This document shows positions 1 through 7,918 of a DNA stretch of 64,000 nucleotides, in pieces. The stretch comes from Kiloniellales bacterium (GTDB taxonomy: Bacteria > Pseudomonadota > Alphaproteobacteria > Kiloniellales > JAKSBE01): positions 1 through 64,000 of the forward strand of contig JASJBF010000003.1 of NCBI GenBank assembly GCA_030066685.1. The letters run 5' to 3'. Both the position numbers and the translations under genes were made by a program. Positions within the stretch are counted from its first letter, which is position 1. Each line of letters opens with the position of its first letter. Under the pieces are notes generated by a model. It saw only the letters and a list, made by a program, of their open reading frames with translations. It did no database searches and had not been told where the DNA came from.

Positions 1-1397
1 TTGCGCAGCTCGTGGCTCACCGTCGCGGTGAGCTGGCCGAGGGTGACCAGCCGTGCGCTGCGCAACAGCTCGTTGTGCGTCTTGCGCAGCTCTCGGGTGC
101 GCTCGCTCACGAGCTCCTCGAGATGGTCCCGGTGCCGGGCCAGCTCGCGTTGCGCGAGCTTGAGCTCGGTTACGTCGGTGATGGCGGTGCATACCCCAAC
201 CACGGTGGCGGTGGCGTCGAGAAAGGGCGTTTTCTCGATCAGCACGTTGCGTCGTGATCCGGCCCCGTCCTCGAGCTCTTGCTCCCGAGCCATGACGGTG
301 CCCGACTCGATGACCTCGCGTTCGTGGGCGCGCCGGGTCTCGGTCTGCGCCGGAGACTCCACGAGCACGTCTTCGGGCCGCTCGCCGCGGGCGCTCGCGC
401 CGACGATGCCGTAGAGCCGCTCGTACGCCCGGTTGACCAACATGTAGCGCCCGTGCTTGTCCTTCACGCTCACCGCAACCGGCAAGCTGTTGAGGATCGC
501 GTTGAGGCTCTCCTCGTTCTGGCGCAGCGCTTGCTCGGCGCGGCGCTGCTCGGTCACGTCGACCAGCGTGCTCAGGACCGCCGGCTCCCCCTCCCAGAGG
601 ATCCGGCGCGCGAGGTTGCGCACCGTGATGACCGAACCGTCCTTGCGCACGACGTCCACGTCGTACTGGTCCGGTGCGGGGTCGCCCGAGAGCCGCGCCT
701 GACCATAACCACTCAGCCGCTCGTGCTCGTACGGCGCGAACACCGTTCTCATCGAGGGCAGGAACAGGATCTCCTCCGGTCCCTCGTAGCCGAGGAGCTC
801 CGCACTCGCCCGATTCGCATACAGCGGCTTCCAGCGCCGATGCACGACGACCCCCTGGAGCGACCCTTCGATCAGCGTCCGAAAGCGCATCTCGCTCTCC
901 CGCGCCCGCTCCTGGGCCCGTTTGAGCTCCGTGATATCGGTCCTGACGCCGACGCTGCCCCCGCTGGGCATCGGGAATTCACCGACGCGGATCCATCTCC
1001 CGCCCCTTAGCGCCTGCTCGGTCCATCCTTGTGGGTTGCGGTGAGATCGAACTCGGTCCTGAACCCAGGCCTCGATCTCATCCTCGGCCTCGAGCCCCAC
1101 GCAGTGGATGGCCGCATCGCGGGCGGCCGCTTGCAGCGGCGTGCCCGGACCCCATCGCGCGCTCGCCGGGTGGTAGATCTCGAGATATCTTCGATTGCAA
1201 ACGACCAGCCGTTCCTCGGCGTCGAAGATCACGAACCCGTCCGCCAGGCGCTCGATCGCTTCACGCAGCCGATGCACGGCCAGATCGACACCGCCGTCGG
1301 CCGGGTCCGCGGTATCGAGCCCCGGTGCCCGGCCGCGTCCTCCTCGCACGCCTGCCTCGCGGTGCTCGACTCCGGCCTCGTCTCGATTCACGGTCAT
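1..1397 (-). CDS. Multi-PAS sensor histidine kinase, 3' end beyond the window
   Basis: Reading the minus strand from the ATG at 1397 gives an open frame of 465 codons to the window edge. Three PAS-like segments can be seen at roughly residues 40-135, 155-280 and 285-410; each of the first two ends in the typical connector (VRTDITELKRAQE, LVDVTEQRRAEQ) and the third in ITDVTELKLAQ. A coiled coil follows, then a HisKA-type H-box (TATVSHELR) whose phospho-accepting His is residue 462. The catalytic ATPase domain lies outside the window. No membrane segment is visible, so it is probably a cytoplasmic sensor. A purine-rich GAGGA precedes the ATG by five bases. It is divergent from the HDOD-PP2C gene, so the two may form one signalling unit; that is inference. 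The ligand is unknown. Confidence 0.85.
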   Translation of the reverse strand, partial: MTVNRDEAGVEHREAGVRGGRGRAPGLDTADPADGGVDLAVHRLREAIERLADGFVIFDAEERLVVCNRRYLEIYHPASARWGPGTPLQAAARDAAIHCVGLEAEDEIEAWVQDRVRSHRNPQGWTEQALRGGRWIRVGEFPMPSGGSVGVRTDITELKRAQERARESEMRFRTLIEGSLQGVVVHRRWKPLYANRASAELLGYEGPEEILFLPSMRTVFAPYEHERLSGYGQARLSGDPAPDQYDVDVVRKDGSVITVRNLARRILWEGEPAVLSTLVDVTEQRRAEQALRQNEESLNAILNSLPVAVSVKDKHGRYMLVNRAYERLYGIVGASARGERPEDVLVESPAQTETRRAHEREVIESGTVMAREQELEDGAGSRRNVLIEKTPFLDATATVVGVCTAITDVTELKLAQRELARHRDHLEELVSERTRELRKTHNELLRSARLVTLGQLTATVSHELR

Positions 1398-1664
1398 GGC
1401 GTCCTCACTCGAACCGGTCGCACGGTCCCAATCCTCGGCCCATTCGGGCGGCGCAGCGACGTGCCCGCGCGAGCTTCGAAACCGCCACCCGTTCCCAGCT
1501 TCGGCGCGCACTCGCGGCAGCTATCATGCAACGGGGCAGACTCCACGACGTGGCCGCTCCGTTGTCAAGTGAACCGACGCGCCGGCCGATATGGGCAAGA
1601 CCAAGCTGGCGCATTGGTTGGACTCGTTGCGCCCCCGTAGCCCGACCGGTGCGAGGTCAGGAAT
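1398..1664. promoter_or_regulatory. Divergent intergenic region between the kinase and HDOD-PP2C genes
   Basis: These 267 bases separate the starts of two outward-facing genes and should carry both promoters. I see no convincing -35/-10 pair or palindrome and no small gene here. Confidence 0.35.
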
Positions 1665-3401
1665 TTGAATCCTGCCGCAGAGCTGTCCGTCGCGGAACCG
1701 TCGATAGCCGATCGGCTCGGTGACATCCGGCCCTCGGACTTGCCATCCCCGCCGGAAGCGGCAATCCGGATAATCGAGGCCTGTGCCTCGAAGAGCACCG
1801 ACAGTCGCAAGCTGTCGGAGATCGTGAGCACCGATCCGGGGCTGGCCGCGGAGATACTGCGCATCGTCAACTCCGCCTACTTCGGATTCGGGGGGCAGAT
1901 CCGAACCCTGAGCCGAGGTATATCGATTCTCGGCGAGCGCGCGCTGAGAAATCTCGTCTTCTGCGTCGCGATTCGAGATGCCCTCGGCTCCGGGGCAGTC
2001 GAGGGCGTCGACACCGCACGCTTCTGGGAAGCGGCCCTGCACCGGGCGGTGGCGGCGCGGCTGCTCGGTGAGCGAGTCGGACTGAGCCCGGACGAATGCT
2101 TCACCGTCGGCTTGCTGCTCGACATCGGCCTGCTGGCGATGGTTTTCTCTCGCCCCGACGCGGCCCCGCTGTGGGATGCCATGCAGCGCGCCGATCCGGA
2201 TTCGCGTTACGCGCTGGAGCGCGACACGTTCGGCGCCACCCACGACGACGTCGGCCACGCGCTGGTCCACGCCTGGAAGCTCCCCGAGGACTTGGCCCGA
2301 GTGCTCGGCGGGCACCATCGTGCTCGCCGTGCCGAGGACGCCGGCTCTCGGATGTGCCGCATGGCGTACTCCGCCGATTGGCTGGCTTGTATCGCGACCG
2401 CCGAGGACCGGCCCCAGGCGATGCGGCGTACCCGCCAGGTGCTGTCCAGGCTATGGGGCTGGTCGGAGGAGGCGTGCGACGAGCTGATGGCGAGCACGCT
2501 CGACAACGTCGAGCAGGCGGGGGCGGCGTTCGGGCTGCAGATAAAGAGCGACATCCGATTCGACGACGTCCTGCGCGAGGCCAATCTGGTTCTGGCGGAG
2601 GAGAATCTGACGTTCCAAGAGCTCAACTGGCGACTGCAGCACAGCCTGTCGGAGCGCGACGCGCTGGCCGAGCGGATCCAACGCGAGCTCGACAAGGCGC
2701 GGGTGATTCAGCGCAGCCTCTTACCCCTGCCCAGTCGGCCGGAGCCGCTGGAGAAACGCGCTAGCTGCCCTTTCGTCGGCATCAACGCACCGGCCCGAGA
2801 GCTCTCCGGCGATCTCTTCGACTACTTCCGGCTGCGCGACGGGCGGTACTATTTCGCGCTCGCGGACGTCTCGGGCAAGGGCATGGACGCCGCGCTGCTG
2901 ATGGCGAAGACGAGCAGCCTGTTTCACTGTCTCGGCAAGCTCGTGCACGAGCCCCGCAAGCTGATGGCGTTGATCAATGCGGAGCTGTGCGAACTCTCGG
3001 TGCACGGTATGTTCGTTACCATGGCGGCGGGGCTCTACGATCCGGGCGAGCGCACCGTCGAGCTGGTCAACGCCGGTCATCCGCCGGCGCTGCTGTTCGA
3101 TGCGCGCGGCGCCTCGAGCGTGGTGCCCGCCCAGGCGCCCCCGCTCGGTATCGTTCCCGGTTGTGACTATCGCACCGAGACCCGGCGCCTCGGCGAGGGA
3201 TGCATGTATCTGTTCTCCGACGGCCTGATCGAGGCGCCGGCCAAGGACGGCTCGCGCCACAACTACGACGACACCGTCAAGCTGCTGCGCGACTTGTCCG
3301 AAGTGCCGGCCCGACAACGACTGGCCCGGGTCATCGGTGAGCTCGGCCGGACCCACTCGCTCAGCGACGACGACATCACGATTCTGCTGCTCGAGCCCTG
3401 A
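1665..3401 (+). CDS. HDOD domain plus PP2C/SpoIIE phosphatase signalling protein
   Basis: The 578-residue protein has an HDOD domain at about residues 20-225 (NSAYFGFGGQIRTLSRGISI is typical), a coiled coil near 320-350, and a PP2C/SpoIIE-type phosphatase domain at about 360-578. The phosphatase metal and core motifs are present: SGDLFD, ADVSGKG, NAGHPP, SDGL and DDITIL. Such proteins usually read out two-component or stress signals by dephosphorylating a serine on an anti-sigma antagonist or similar partner, but no partner is encoded nearby. The start is a TTG at 1665 with GAGG eight bases upstream; no better start precedes the HDOD domain. The stop lies 20 bases from the convergent GcvT-SHMT gene. 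The HDOD metal-dependent phosphohydrolase residues are absent, as is normal for the family. Confidence 0.85.
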   Translation: MNPAAELSVAEPSIADRLGDIRPSDLPSPPEAAIRIIEACASKSTDSRKLSEIVSTDPGLAAEILRIVNSAYFGFGGQIRTLSRGISILGERALRNLVFCVAIRDALGSGAVEGVDTARFWEAALHRAVAARLLGERVGLSPDECFTVGLLLDIGLLAMVFSRPDAAPLWDAMQRADPDSRYALERDTFGATHDDVGHALVHAWKLPEDLARVLGGHHRARRAEDAGSRMCRMAYSADWLACIATAEDRPQAMRRTRQVLSRLWGWSEEACDELMASTLDNVEQAGAAFGLQIKSDIRFDDVLREANLVLAEENLTFQELNWRLQHSLSERDALAERIQRELDKARVIQRSLLPLPSRPEPLEKRASCPFVGINAPARELSGDLFDYFRLRDGRYYFALADVSGKGMDAALLMAKTSSLFHCLGKLVHEPRKLMALINAELCELSVHGMFVTMAAGLYDPGERTVELVNAGHPPALLFDARGASSVVPAQAPPLGIVPGCDYRTETRRLGEGCMYLFSDGLIEAPAKDGSRHNYDDTVKLLRDLSEVPARQRLARVIGELGRTHSLSDDDITILLLEP

Positions 3402-3420
3402 CCGCCCGATTCGCCTTCGC

Positions 3421-6087
3421 CTAGAAGCAGTACTGCAAGGTGGCGAAGCCCGATCTCAGTTCGCCGACCTGCGACCGCCAGTGACCTTCGGGTTCCCGGC
3501 TACCGTCGCGGATGATCTCGGCGAGGAGCGTGGCGAGCGTGCCGAAGTCATCCTCTTTCATCCCGTAACGCGTCATCTCCTGCGCGCCCATCCGCACGCC
3601 GCTGGCGGCGGCGAAGCTAGGGTCGTCGTAGTAGGCCTGTGGATTGGTAATGACGTGGTTGGTCTCCAGCAGCGTCGCCAGATACTCCCCCTTGGCGCGG
3701 GCGCCGCGCAGCAACACTTGATGCGTCTCGGTGTAGTCGCAAGCAGGGTCGCCCTCGAGCACCAGCCCCTCCGCCGCCAGCCCTCTGGCGAAAGCCTTCG
3801 CATTGGCCACGACTTGTCGGGGGTACTCGTCCTTGAACTGCATCATCTCGTAGGTGGCGCCGAGCAGCCCCAGCAACGTGCCCAGATGGTGGTTGCTCAC
3901 GTGCCCGGGGAACGTGCGCGATTCCACGTAGCGCCAGAAGTCCTCGAATGGATGCCCGGGGCCGATGTTGCTCAGAATGACGCCGCGTTGCGGCCCGAAG
4001 AACGACTTGTGGGTCGAGCCGGTCACGACATCGGCGCCCTCGGCGAGCGGGTCCTGAAAATAGGGCCCGAGCAGGCCCAGGACGTGGGCGCCGTCGTACA
4101 TGATCAGCGGTCGTTCCGGGTTGTCGCGGCCCCATTCGTCGTGGACGAAGCCGGCGATCTCCTCGACCGGCTCCTTGTGGATGATGACGCTGCGCCCGAA
4201 GACCAGGAGCTCCGGCCGGGTCTCGGCGATCAGGCGTTTGGTCGCCTCGACGTCGATGCGATGCGGGTTGTCGTCCCGGATCGGGAAATGCTCCACCGCC
4301 GGCTGCCCGCTCTCCGGGTCCCGGGCGACGTAGTTGCGCAGCGCGCCGGTCGGCTGCGCGCTGAGGTGCCCGCCCTTGTTCAGGTCGTGGACCAGGACGC
4401 GGTTGAGGCGGCGCGGCTGTCCGCCCCGGCGATGCCGGTTCTTGAACTGCAGGAAGGCGTCATAGACCGTGTCATTCGCCATCTGCCCGCTGATCACCCG
4501 GGGCTCGACCCGCGCGCAGTCGAAGAAGGTGCGCAGCGCCGCCTTGAGTTCCTCCTCCTTCTCCATGATGAAGCCAGTGCCCTTGTAGTAGCGCACGTCC
4601 GGCGCCTCCGGGCCCAGCGCTGGCACCCGGTTGTGCTCGTTGTAGCGGCCGGCGGGATCCGCGGAGACCAGCCGGTCGACGTAGTCGGAGACGGTCTGTT
4701 CCGAGGGGATCAGGTTGATGCATTCGCGCCGCCGCCATTCGGTGTTGCCTTTCGCATCCTCGGCGAGCTGCGCGGCGAGGGCCGAGGCGTCCGCGCCCTC
4801 CAGGCTCCGGATCGCGCGCGGACCGGTGAAGCCGGTGTAGGGCCGGCCGTAGGGCGGCAGGGGCCAGAGGTTCTTTTCGACCAGCTCCGCCTCGAAGCTG
4901 TTGCCCCGGGCGTCCGCGACCTCGAGGACCACCGGCCGGTCGGTCCGATAGGCGATGGTCGAGTGCAGCAAGGCCAGGCCGATCGGCCTGAGCTCGTGGT
5001 CCTCGGCGGGTGCAGCCGTGACCCCGCCGCCCTTGAAGCGCGCGTAGGGAACGCTGCTGCCCGAGGTGACGAAGCCGACGGGCGCGCCCTCCAACAAGAC
5101 CTTGAAGCCGGCGCGCAGGGGCCGGCGGGCGCCGAAGACGGCGATCGGCTGCACCAAGTGTTTCAGGCAGCGCTGCTCGACCGGCGTGTCCAGCTCTCCC
5201 CGCTTGATCCGCACGAATTCGTCGCGCTGCCGCTCCAGCTGCTCCTGTCCGATGTAACCGTCCAGACCTTCGGGGCGCACCGCGAAGGCGGCCAGGGCGT
5301 TGGCGAAGATGGGGATCTCCTGGCCCTCTGGGTCGAGGCCCAGCTCGTGGCCGTAGAGCGGCAGCCCCGCCTCCATGCGCAGCGAATCCCGGGATCCCAG
5401 GCCGCAGGGCACCGCGCCGTGACCGACCAGCTGGCCCCAGGTCGTCAGCACGCGTTCGCTGTCGACGAAAAGCTCGAAGCACATGGCCTCGCCGGTGTAG
5501 CCGGTCCGCGCCACGATCATCTGGTGGCCGTCCGCCTGCGTGACCGTCAGGCGGTTGCGCTTGTGCTCGGGCAGTGCGCCGGCGCCGATCACCTTCTCCA
5601 GGATCTCGGAGGACCGCGGTCCCTGCAGCGAGATCATCGCCAGGCGCTCGCTGATGTCCTCGAGCTCGGCGTCGAAGCTGTTGTGCGCTTGCAGCCAGTC
5701 CCAGTCCTTCGGCCGGTTCGAGGCGTTCACGACCAGCAGGAAGTCGGCCTCGTCCAGCTTGTAGAGGTAGGCGTCGTCGATCGCCCCGCCGGTCTCGTTG
5801 GCCAGGAAGCTGTACTGCGCCTGCCCCGGCGCCAGGGCGCGGGCGTTGTTGGTCAGGACCCGCAGCAGGAAGGCTTCGGCGCCCCGTCCGGTGACCCGGA
5901 AGCGGCCCATGTGGGAGACGTCGAAGAGACCGGCCTGGCGGCGCGTGGCCAGGTGCTCCTGGATGATGCCGCTGGGGTACTGGACGGGCATGTCCCAGCC
6001 GCCGAAGTCGATCATCTTGGCGCCGGCACCGACGTGCCAGTCGTGAAGTACGGTTCTCTTGAGTCCGTCCTGGCCTGCCTCCGACAT
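3421..6087 (-). CDS. Fusion of GcvT-type aminomethyltransferase and serine hydroxymethyltransferase
   Basis: This 888-residue protein joins two one-carbon enzymes in one frame. Residues 1 to about 415 are a full GcvT module with FDVSHMG, GGAIDDAYLY (folate/catalytic Asp), NASNR, ARTGYTGE and GLGSRDSLRMEAGLPLYG. Residues about 427-888 are an SHMT-like PLP module with NLIPSEQ, MYDGAHVLGLL, the PLP-lysine motif STHKSFFGP (Lys694) and RMGAQEMTRYGM. GcvT moves an aminomethyl carbon to tetrahydrofolate; SHMT interconverts glycine and serine using methylene-tetrahydrofolate. A joined enzyme could hand the folate carbon directly from one site to the other, but that is inference. The canonical gcvT is elsewhere in the window under a glycine riboswitch, so this is a second T module. 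The ATG is preceded by GGGAGG at five bases. True SHMT, alpha-methylserine or related aldolase activity cannot be separated by eye. Confidence 0.85.
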   Translation of the reverse strand: MSEAGQDGLKRTVLHDWHVGAGAKMIDFGGWDMPVQYPSGIIQEHLATRRQAGLFDVSHMGRFRVTGRGAEAFLLRVLTNNARALAPGQAQYSFLANETGGAIDDAYLYKLDEADFLLVVNASNRPKDWDWLQAHNSFDAELEDISERLAMISLQGPRSSEILEKVIGAGALPEHKRNRLTVTQADGHQMIVARTGYTGEAMCFELFVDSERVLTTWGQLVGHGAVPCGLGSRDSLRMEAGLPLYGHELGLDPEGQEIPIFANALAAFAVRPEGLDGYIGQEQLERQRDEFVRIKRGELDTPVEQRCLKHLVQPIAVFGARRPLRAGFKVLLEGAPVGFVTSGSSVPYARFKGGGVTAAPAEDHELRPIGLALLHSTIAYRTDRPVVLEVADARGNSFEAELVEKNLWPLPPYGRPYTGFTGPRAIRSLEGADASALAAQLAEDAKGNTEWRRRECINLIPSEQTVSDYVDRLVSADPAGRYNEHNRVPALGPEAPDVRYYKGTGFIMEKEEELKAALRTFFDCARVEPRVISGQMANDTVYDAFLQFKNRHRRGGQPRRLNRVLVHDLNKGGHLSAQPTGALRNYVARDPESGQPAVEHFPIRDDNPHRIDVEATKRLIAETRPELLVFGRSVIIHKEPVEEIAGFVHDEWGRDNPERPLIMYDGAHVLGLLGPYFQDPLAEGADVVTGSTHKSFFGPQRGVILSNIGPGHPFEDFWRYVESRTFPGHVSNHHLGTLLGLLGATYEMMQFKDEYPRQVVANAKAFARGLAAEGLVLEGDPACDYTETHQVLLRGARAKGEYLATLLETNHVITNPQAYYDDPSFAAASGVRMGAQEMTRYGMKEDDFGTLATLLAEIIRDGSREPEGHWRSQVGELRSGFATLQYCF

Positions 6088-6145
6088 CGCAGCCTCCCTC
6101 TTCGATCCGTCCAGTAAAGCGCCTCCGGTCGGGGCGCATCAAGGG
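6088..6145 (-). promoter_or_regulatory. Promoter and leader of the GcvT-SHMT fusion, duplicated upstream of the deaminase
   Basis: On the minus strand a TTGATG box (6142-6137) is followed after 18 bases by TTTACT (6118-6113), then by GGGAGG (6098-6093) and the ATG at 6087. The 14-base block GCTTTACTGGACGG occurs at exactly the same distance from the start codon upstream of the deaminase (6901-6888). The preceding 25 bases also match at about two thirds of positions. This is either a duplicated promoter or a shared operator. Confidence 0.6.
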
Positions 6146-6161
6146 CGCAGACTCGCCAGGG

Positions 6162-6278
6162 CTAGAGCACGATGATATGAGGTTGAAGCAACCTCATATC
6201 TGAATCGTGCTCTAATCTATTGAAGTAGAACGGGATTCAGACATGAAGCCGGATTGGCTTAGTGTCATCCCGCTCTAG
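6162..6278 (-). repeat. Double-hairpin dispersed repeat, copy A
   Basis: About 117 bases made of two adjacent imperfect palindromes. The first (6163-6213) pairs AGAGCACGAT...GATATGAGGTTG with its complement around a three-base loop. The second (6228-6277) pairs a related arm around AAGCCGGATTGGCTT. CTAG is found at both ends. The same element occurs inverted at 33209-33326 with only a few differences: a three-base deletion here and about six substitutions. It has no coding capacity. Its last bases overlap the stop codon of the deaminase gene. It resembles a MITE or REP-type element; no transposase for it is visible. Confidence 0.85.
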
Positions 6279-6868
6279 CCGAGAGGGATGTCGTTCTCCG
6301 CCTTGCGGTCCTGGTAGGCCGCGGACAGCTCGGCATAGGTCCGGGTCAGCGCCTCGATCCGCGCATCGAAGCCGGCCCGGACGCCGGCCTCGCAATCGCC
6401 GATCAGCTCGGAGAGGCTGTGGGCGCTCCAGTAGGCGTTGCTGCGGGCGTAGCCGCCGGGCTCCAGGCGGAAGACCTCCTTCAGGATCCGGAGGTCGTGG
6501 GGGATGGCGAAGGCGTCCCGCGTGTCCTCGTGGCTGAAGAGGTGATGGAAGTTGTCGAAGCCGCTCCAGGTGATGGCCGAGAGGCAGAGCGGGCAGGGCT
6601 CGTGGGTTGCCAGGAAGAGGCAGTCGCGAGTGGCGGGGCGCTCGGCCTGAGGCAGCTCGTAGAAGGCCTTGAGGGCGTGGACCTCGCCGTGCCACAGGGG
6701 GTTCTCGATCTCGTTGTTGCTCTCCGCGACGACCAGGGTGAGGTCGGACTTCCGCAGGATGGCGGCGCCGAAGATCTTGTTGCCGGCGGCGACGCCGGCC
6801 CGGGTCTTGGGCAGGATGTCGCGTTCCACGACTTGAAGCAGCCGGTCGATGAGCGCGCTGTCGGACAG
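6275..6868 (-). CDS. Zinc-dependent cytidine/deoxycytidylate deaminase-family protein, probable CTG start
   Basis: The 197-residue protein carries the deaminase zinc motifs HGE (in PLWHGEVHAL) and PCPLC, spaced as in the CDA fold, after an N-terminal segment containing GVAAGNKIFGAAIL. Family members deaminate cytosine, guanine or related bases or nucleosides; the substrate cannot be told here. The only ATG/GTG-type start is a GTG at 6829, which would remove a well-formed N-terminal helix. A CTG at 6868, with AAGGAGG five bases upstream, aligns exactly with the ATG of the GcvT-SHMT gene in the duplicated leader, so I prefer CTG. The frame is open further upstream without a better start. The TAG stop is formed by the terminal CTAG of the adjacent repeat, so the natural C-terminus may have been changed by insertion. 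Confidence 0.8.
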   Translation of the reverse strand: MSDSALIDRLLQVVERDILPKTRAGVAAGNKIFGAAILRKSDLTLVVAESNNEIENPLWHGEVHALKAFYELPQAERPATRDCLFLATHEPCPLCLSAITWSGFDNFHHLFSHEDTRDAFAIPHDLRILKEVFRLEPGGYARSNAYWSAHSLSELIGDCEAGVRAGFDARIEALTRTYAELSAAYQDRKAENDIPLG

Positions 6869-6926
6869 GACGGCCTCCTTCTGACGGCCGTCCAGTAAAG
6901 CCCGGCCGGCCGGCCCGCAGCAAGCG
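6869..6926 (-). promoter_or_regulatory. Promoter and leader of the deaminase gene, paralogous to the fusion-gene leader
   Basis: TTGCTG (6923-6918), an 18-base spacer, TTTACT (6899-6894), then AGGAGG (6879-6874) and CTG at 6868. Element spacing is identical to the leader of the GcvT-SHMT gene and the block GCTTTACTGGACGG is identical. It begins only 12 bases downstream of the egtD stop codon. Confidence 0.55.
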
Positions 6927-6937
6927 ACGCGGCGCGC

Positions 6938-7918
6938 TCAGGCGGCGACTAGGTAGTGCAGGCTGAACAGACGGCGGTCGTCGACCCAGGCCTCCAGGGG
7001 CCGCCAGCCGGCAGCCTGGGCCTGGGCGCGGAAGCCGTCCAGGCTGTATTTCCGCGAGTCCTCGGTGTGGATGGTCTCGCCCTGCTCGAGGTCGAAGCTG
7101 CAGTCGCCGAGAACGATGCGCTGCCGCCGGCGACTGACCAAGTGCATTTCGATGCAGCCCCGGGCCCGGTTGTAGTGCGCCTCGTGCCGGAAACCCTCGA
7201 GGTCCAGCTCGGCGCCCAGCTCTTGGCGCATCCGCGCCAGGAGGTTGAGGTTGAAGGCGGCGGTCACGCCCTCGGGGTCGTTGTAGGCGGCGTGCAGGAT
7301 CGCCTCGTCCTTCTGAAGGTCGATGCCGATCAGAAGGCCGCCGCCGGTGCCGACCAGCCCGGCGATCCGCCGCAGGAAGCGGGCGGCCTCGGCCGGCGCG
7401 AAGTTGCCCAGGGTCGAGCCCGGGAAGAAGCCGAGCCGGGCGTCCTCCGGCACCGCCTGCGGCAGGGCGAAGTCGCGGGTGTAGTCGGCGCAGACAGCGT
7501 GCACCGGCAGCCCGGGATAGTCCTCGGCCAGCTCCTGGGCGGCGCCCATCAGGTGCGCCCGCGAGATGTCGATCGGCACGTAGGCGGCGGGCGCCTGCAG
7601 GGCCTCGAGCAGGATCCGGACCTTGCGGCTCGAGCCGCTGCCGAACTCGACCAGGGTGGCCTCGGGGCCGGCCGCCTCGGCGATCTCGCCGGCATGGCGC
7701 CGCAGCAGCCCGATCTCGGTGCGGGTCGGGTAGTAGGCCTCCAGCTCGCAGATCCGGTCGAAGAGCCGGGAGCCCTGGGCGTCGTAGAAGAACTTGGCCG
7801 GGACCTGCTTCTGCGGCTGGCCGAGCCCGGCCAACACCGCGGCGCGGAAATCCTCGCCCTCGTGGCCGAGGTCGTGGAACTCCATCGACGGCGCGATCTC
7901 GGCGGTCCGGCTCCGCAT
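6938..7918 (-). CDS. egtD: L-histidine N-alpha-methyltransferase (ergothioneine biosynthesis)
   Basis: This 326-residue protein matches EgtD, which trimethylates histidine to hercynine with SAM. Visible signatures are KFFYDAQGSRLFDRICELEA near the N-terminus, the SAM-binding VEFGSGSSRKVRILLEAL, and FFPGSTLGNF. The C-terminal part contains IHTEDSRKYS and a terminal FSLHYLVAA. Length is normal for the family. Its ATG overlaps the egtB stop (TGATG at 7920-7916), so the two genes are translationally coupled and egtD is second in the operon. No EgtC or EgtE gene is nearby, so later steps must be encoded elsewhere. Confidence 0.93.
   Translation of the reverse strand: MRSRTAEIAPSMEFHDLGHEGEDFRAAVLAGLGQPQKQVPAKFFYDAQGSRLFDRICELEAYYPTRTEIGLLRRHAGEIAEAAGPEATLVEFGSGSSRKVRILLEALQAPAAYVPIDISRAHLMGAAQELAEDYPGLPVHAVCADYTRDFALPQAVPEDARLGFFPGSTLGNFAPAEAARFLRRIAGLVGTGGGLLIGIDLQKDEAILHAAYNDPEGVTAAFNLNLLARMRQELGAELDLEGFRHEAHYNRARGCIEMHLVSRRRQRIVLGDCSFDLEQGETIHTEDSRKYSLDGFRAQAQAAGWRPLEAWVDDRRLFSLHYLVAA

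Noticed and set aside
3337-6117. A 926-codon open frame on the plus strand, antisense to the GcvT-SHMT gene
   Set aside because: It is an antisense shadow in GC-rich sequence; its translation has no recognisable domain, while the minus strand carries two complete enzyme modules.
6162-6278. Rho-independent terminator of the deaminase gene
   Set aside because: The stems are strong, but no U-tract follows and the same sequence occurs at an unrelated place, so it is better described as a dispersed repeat.
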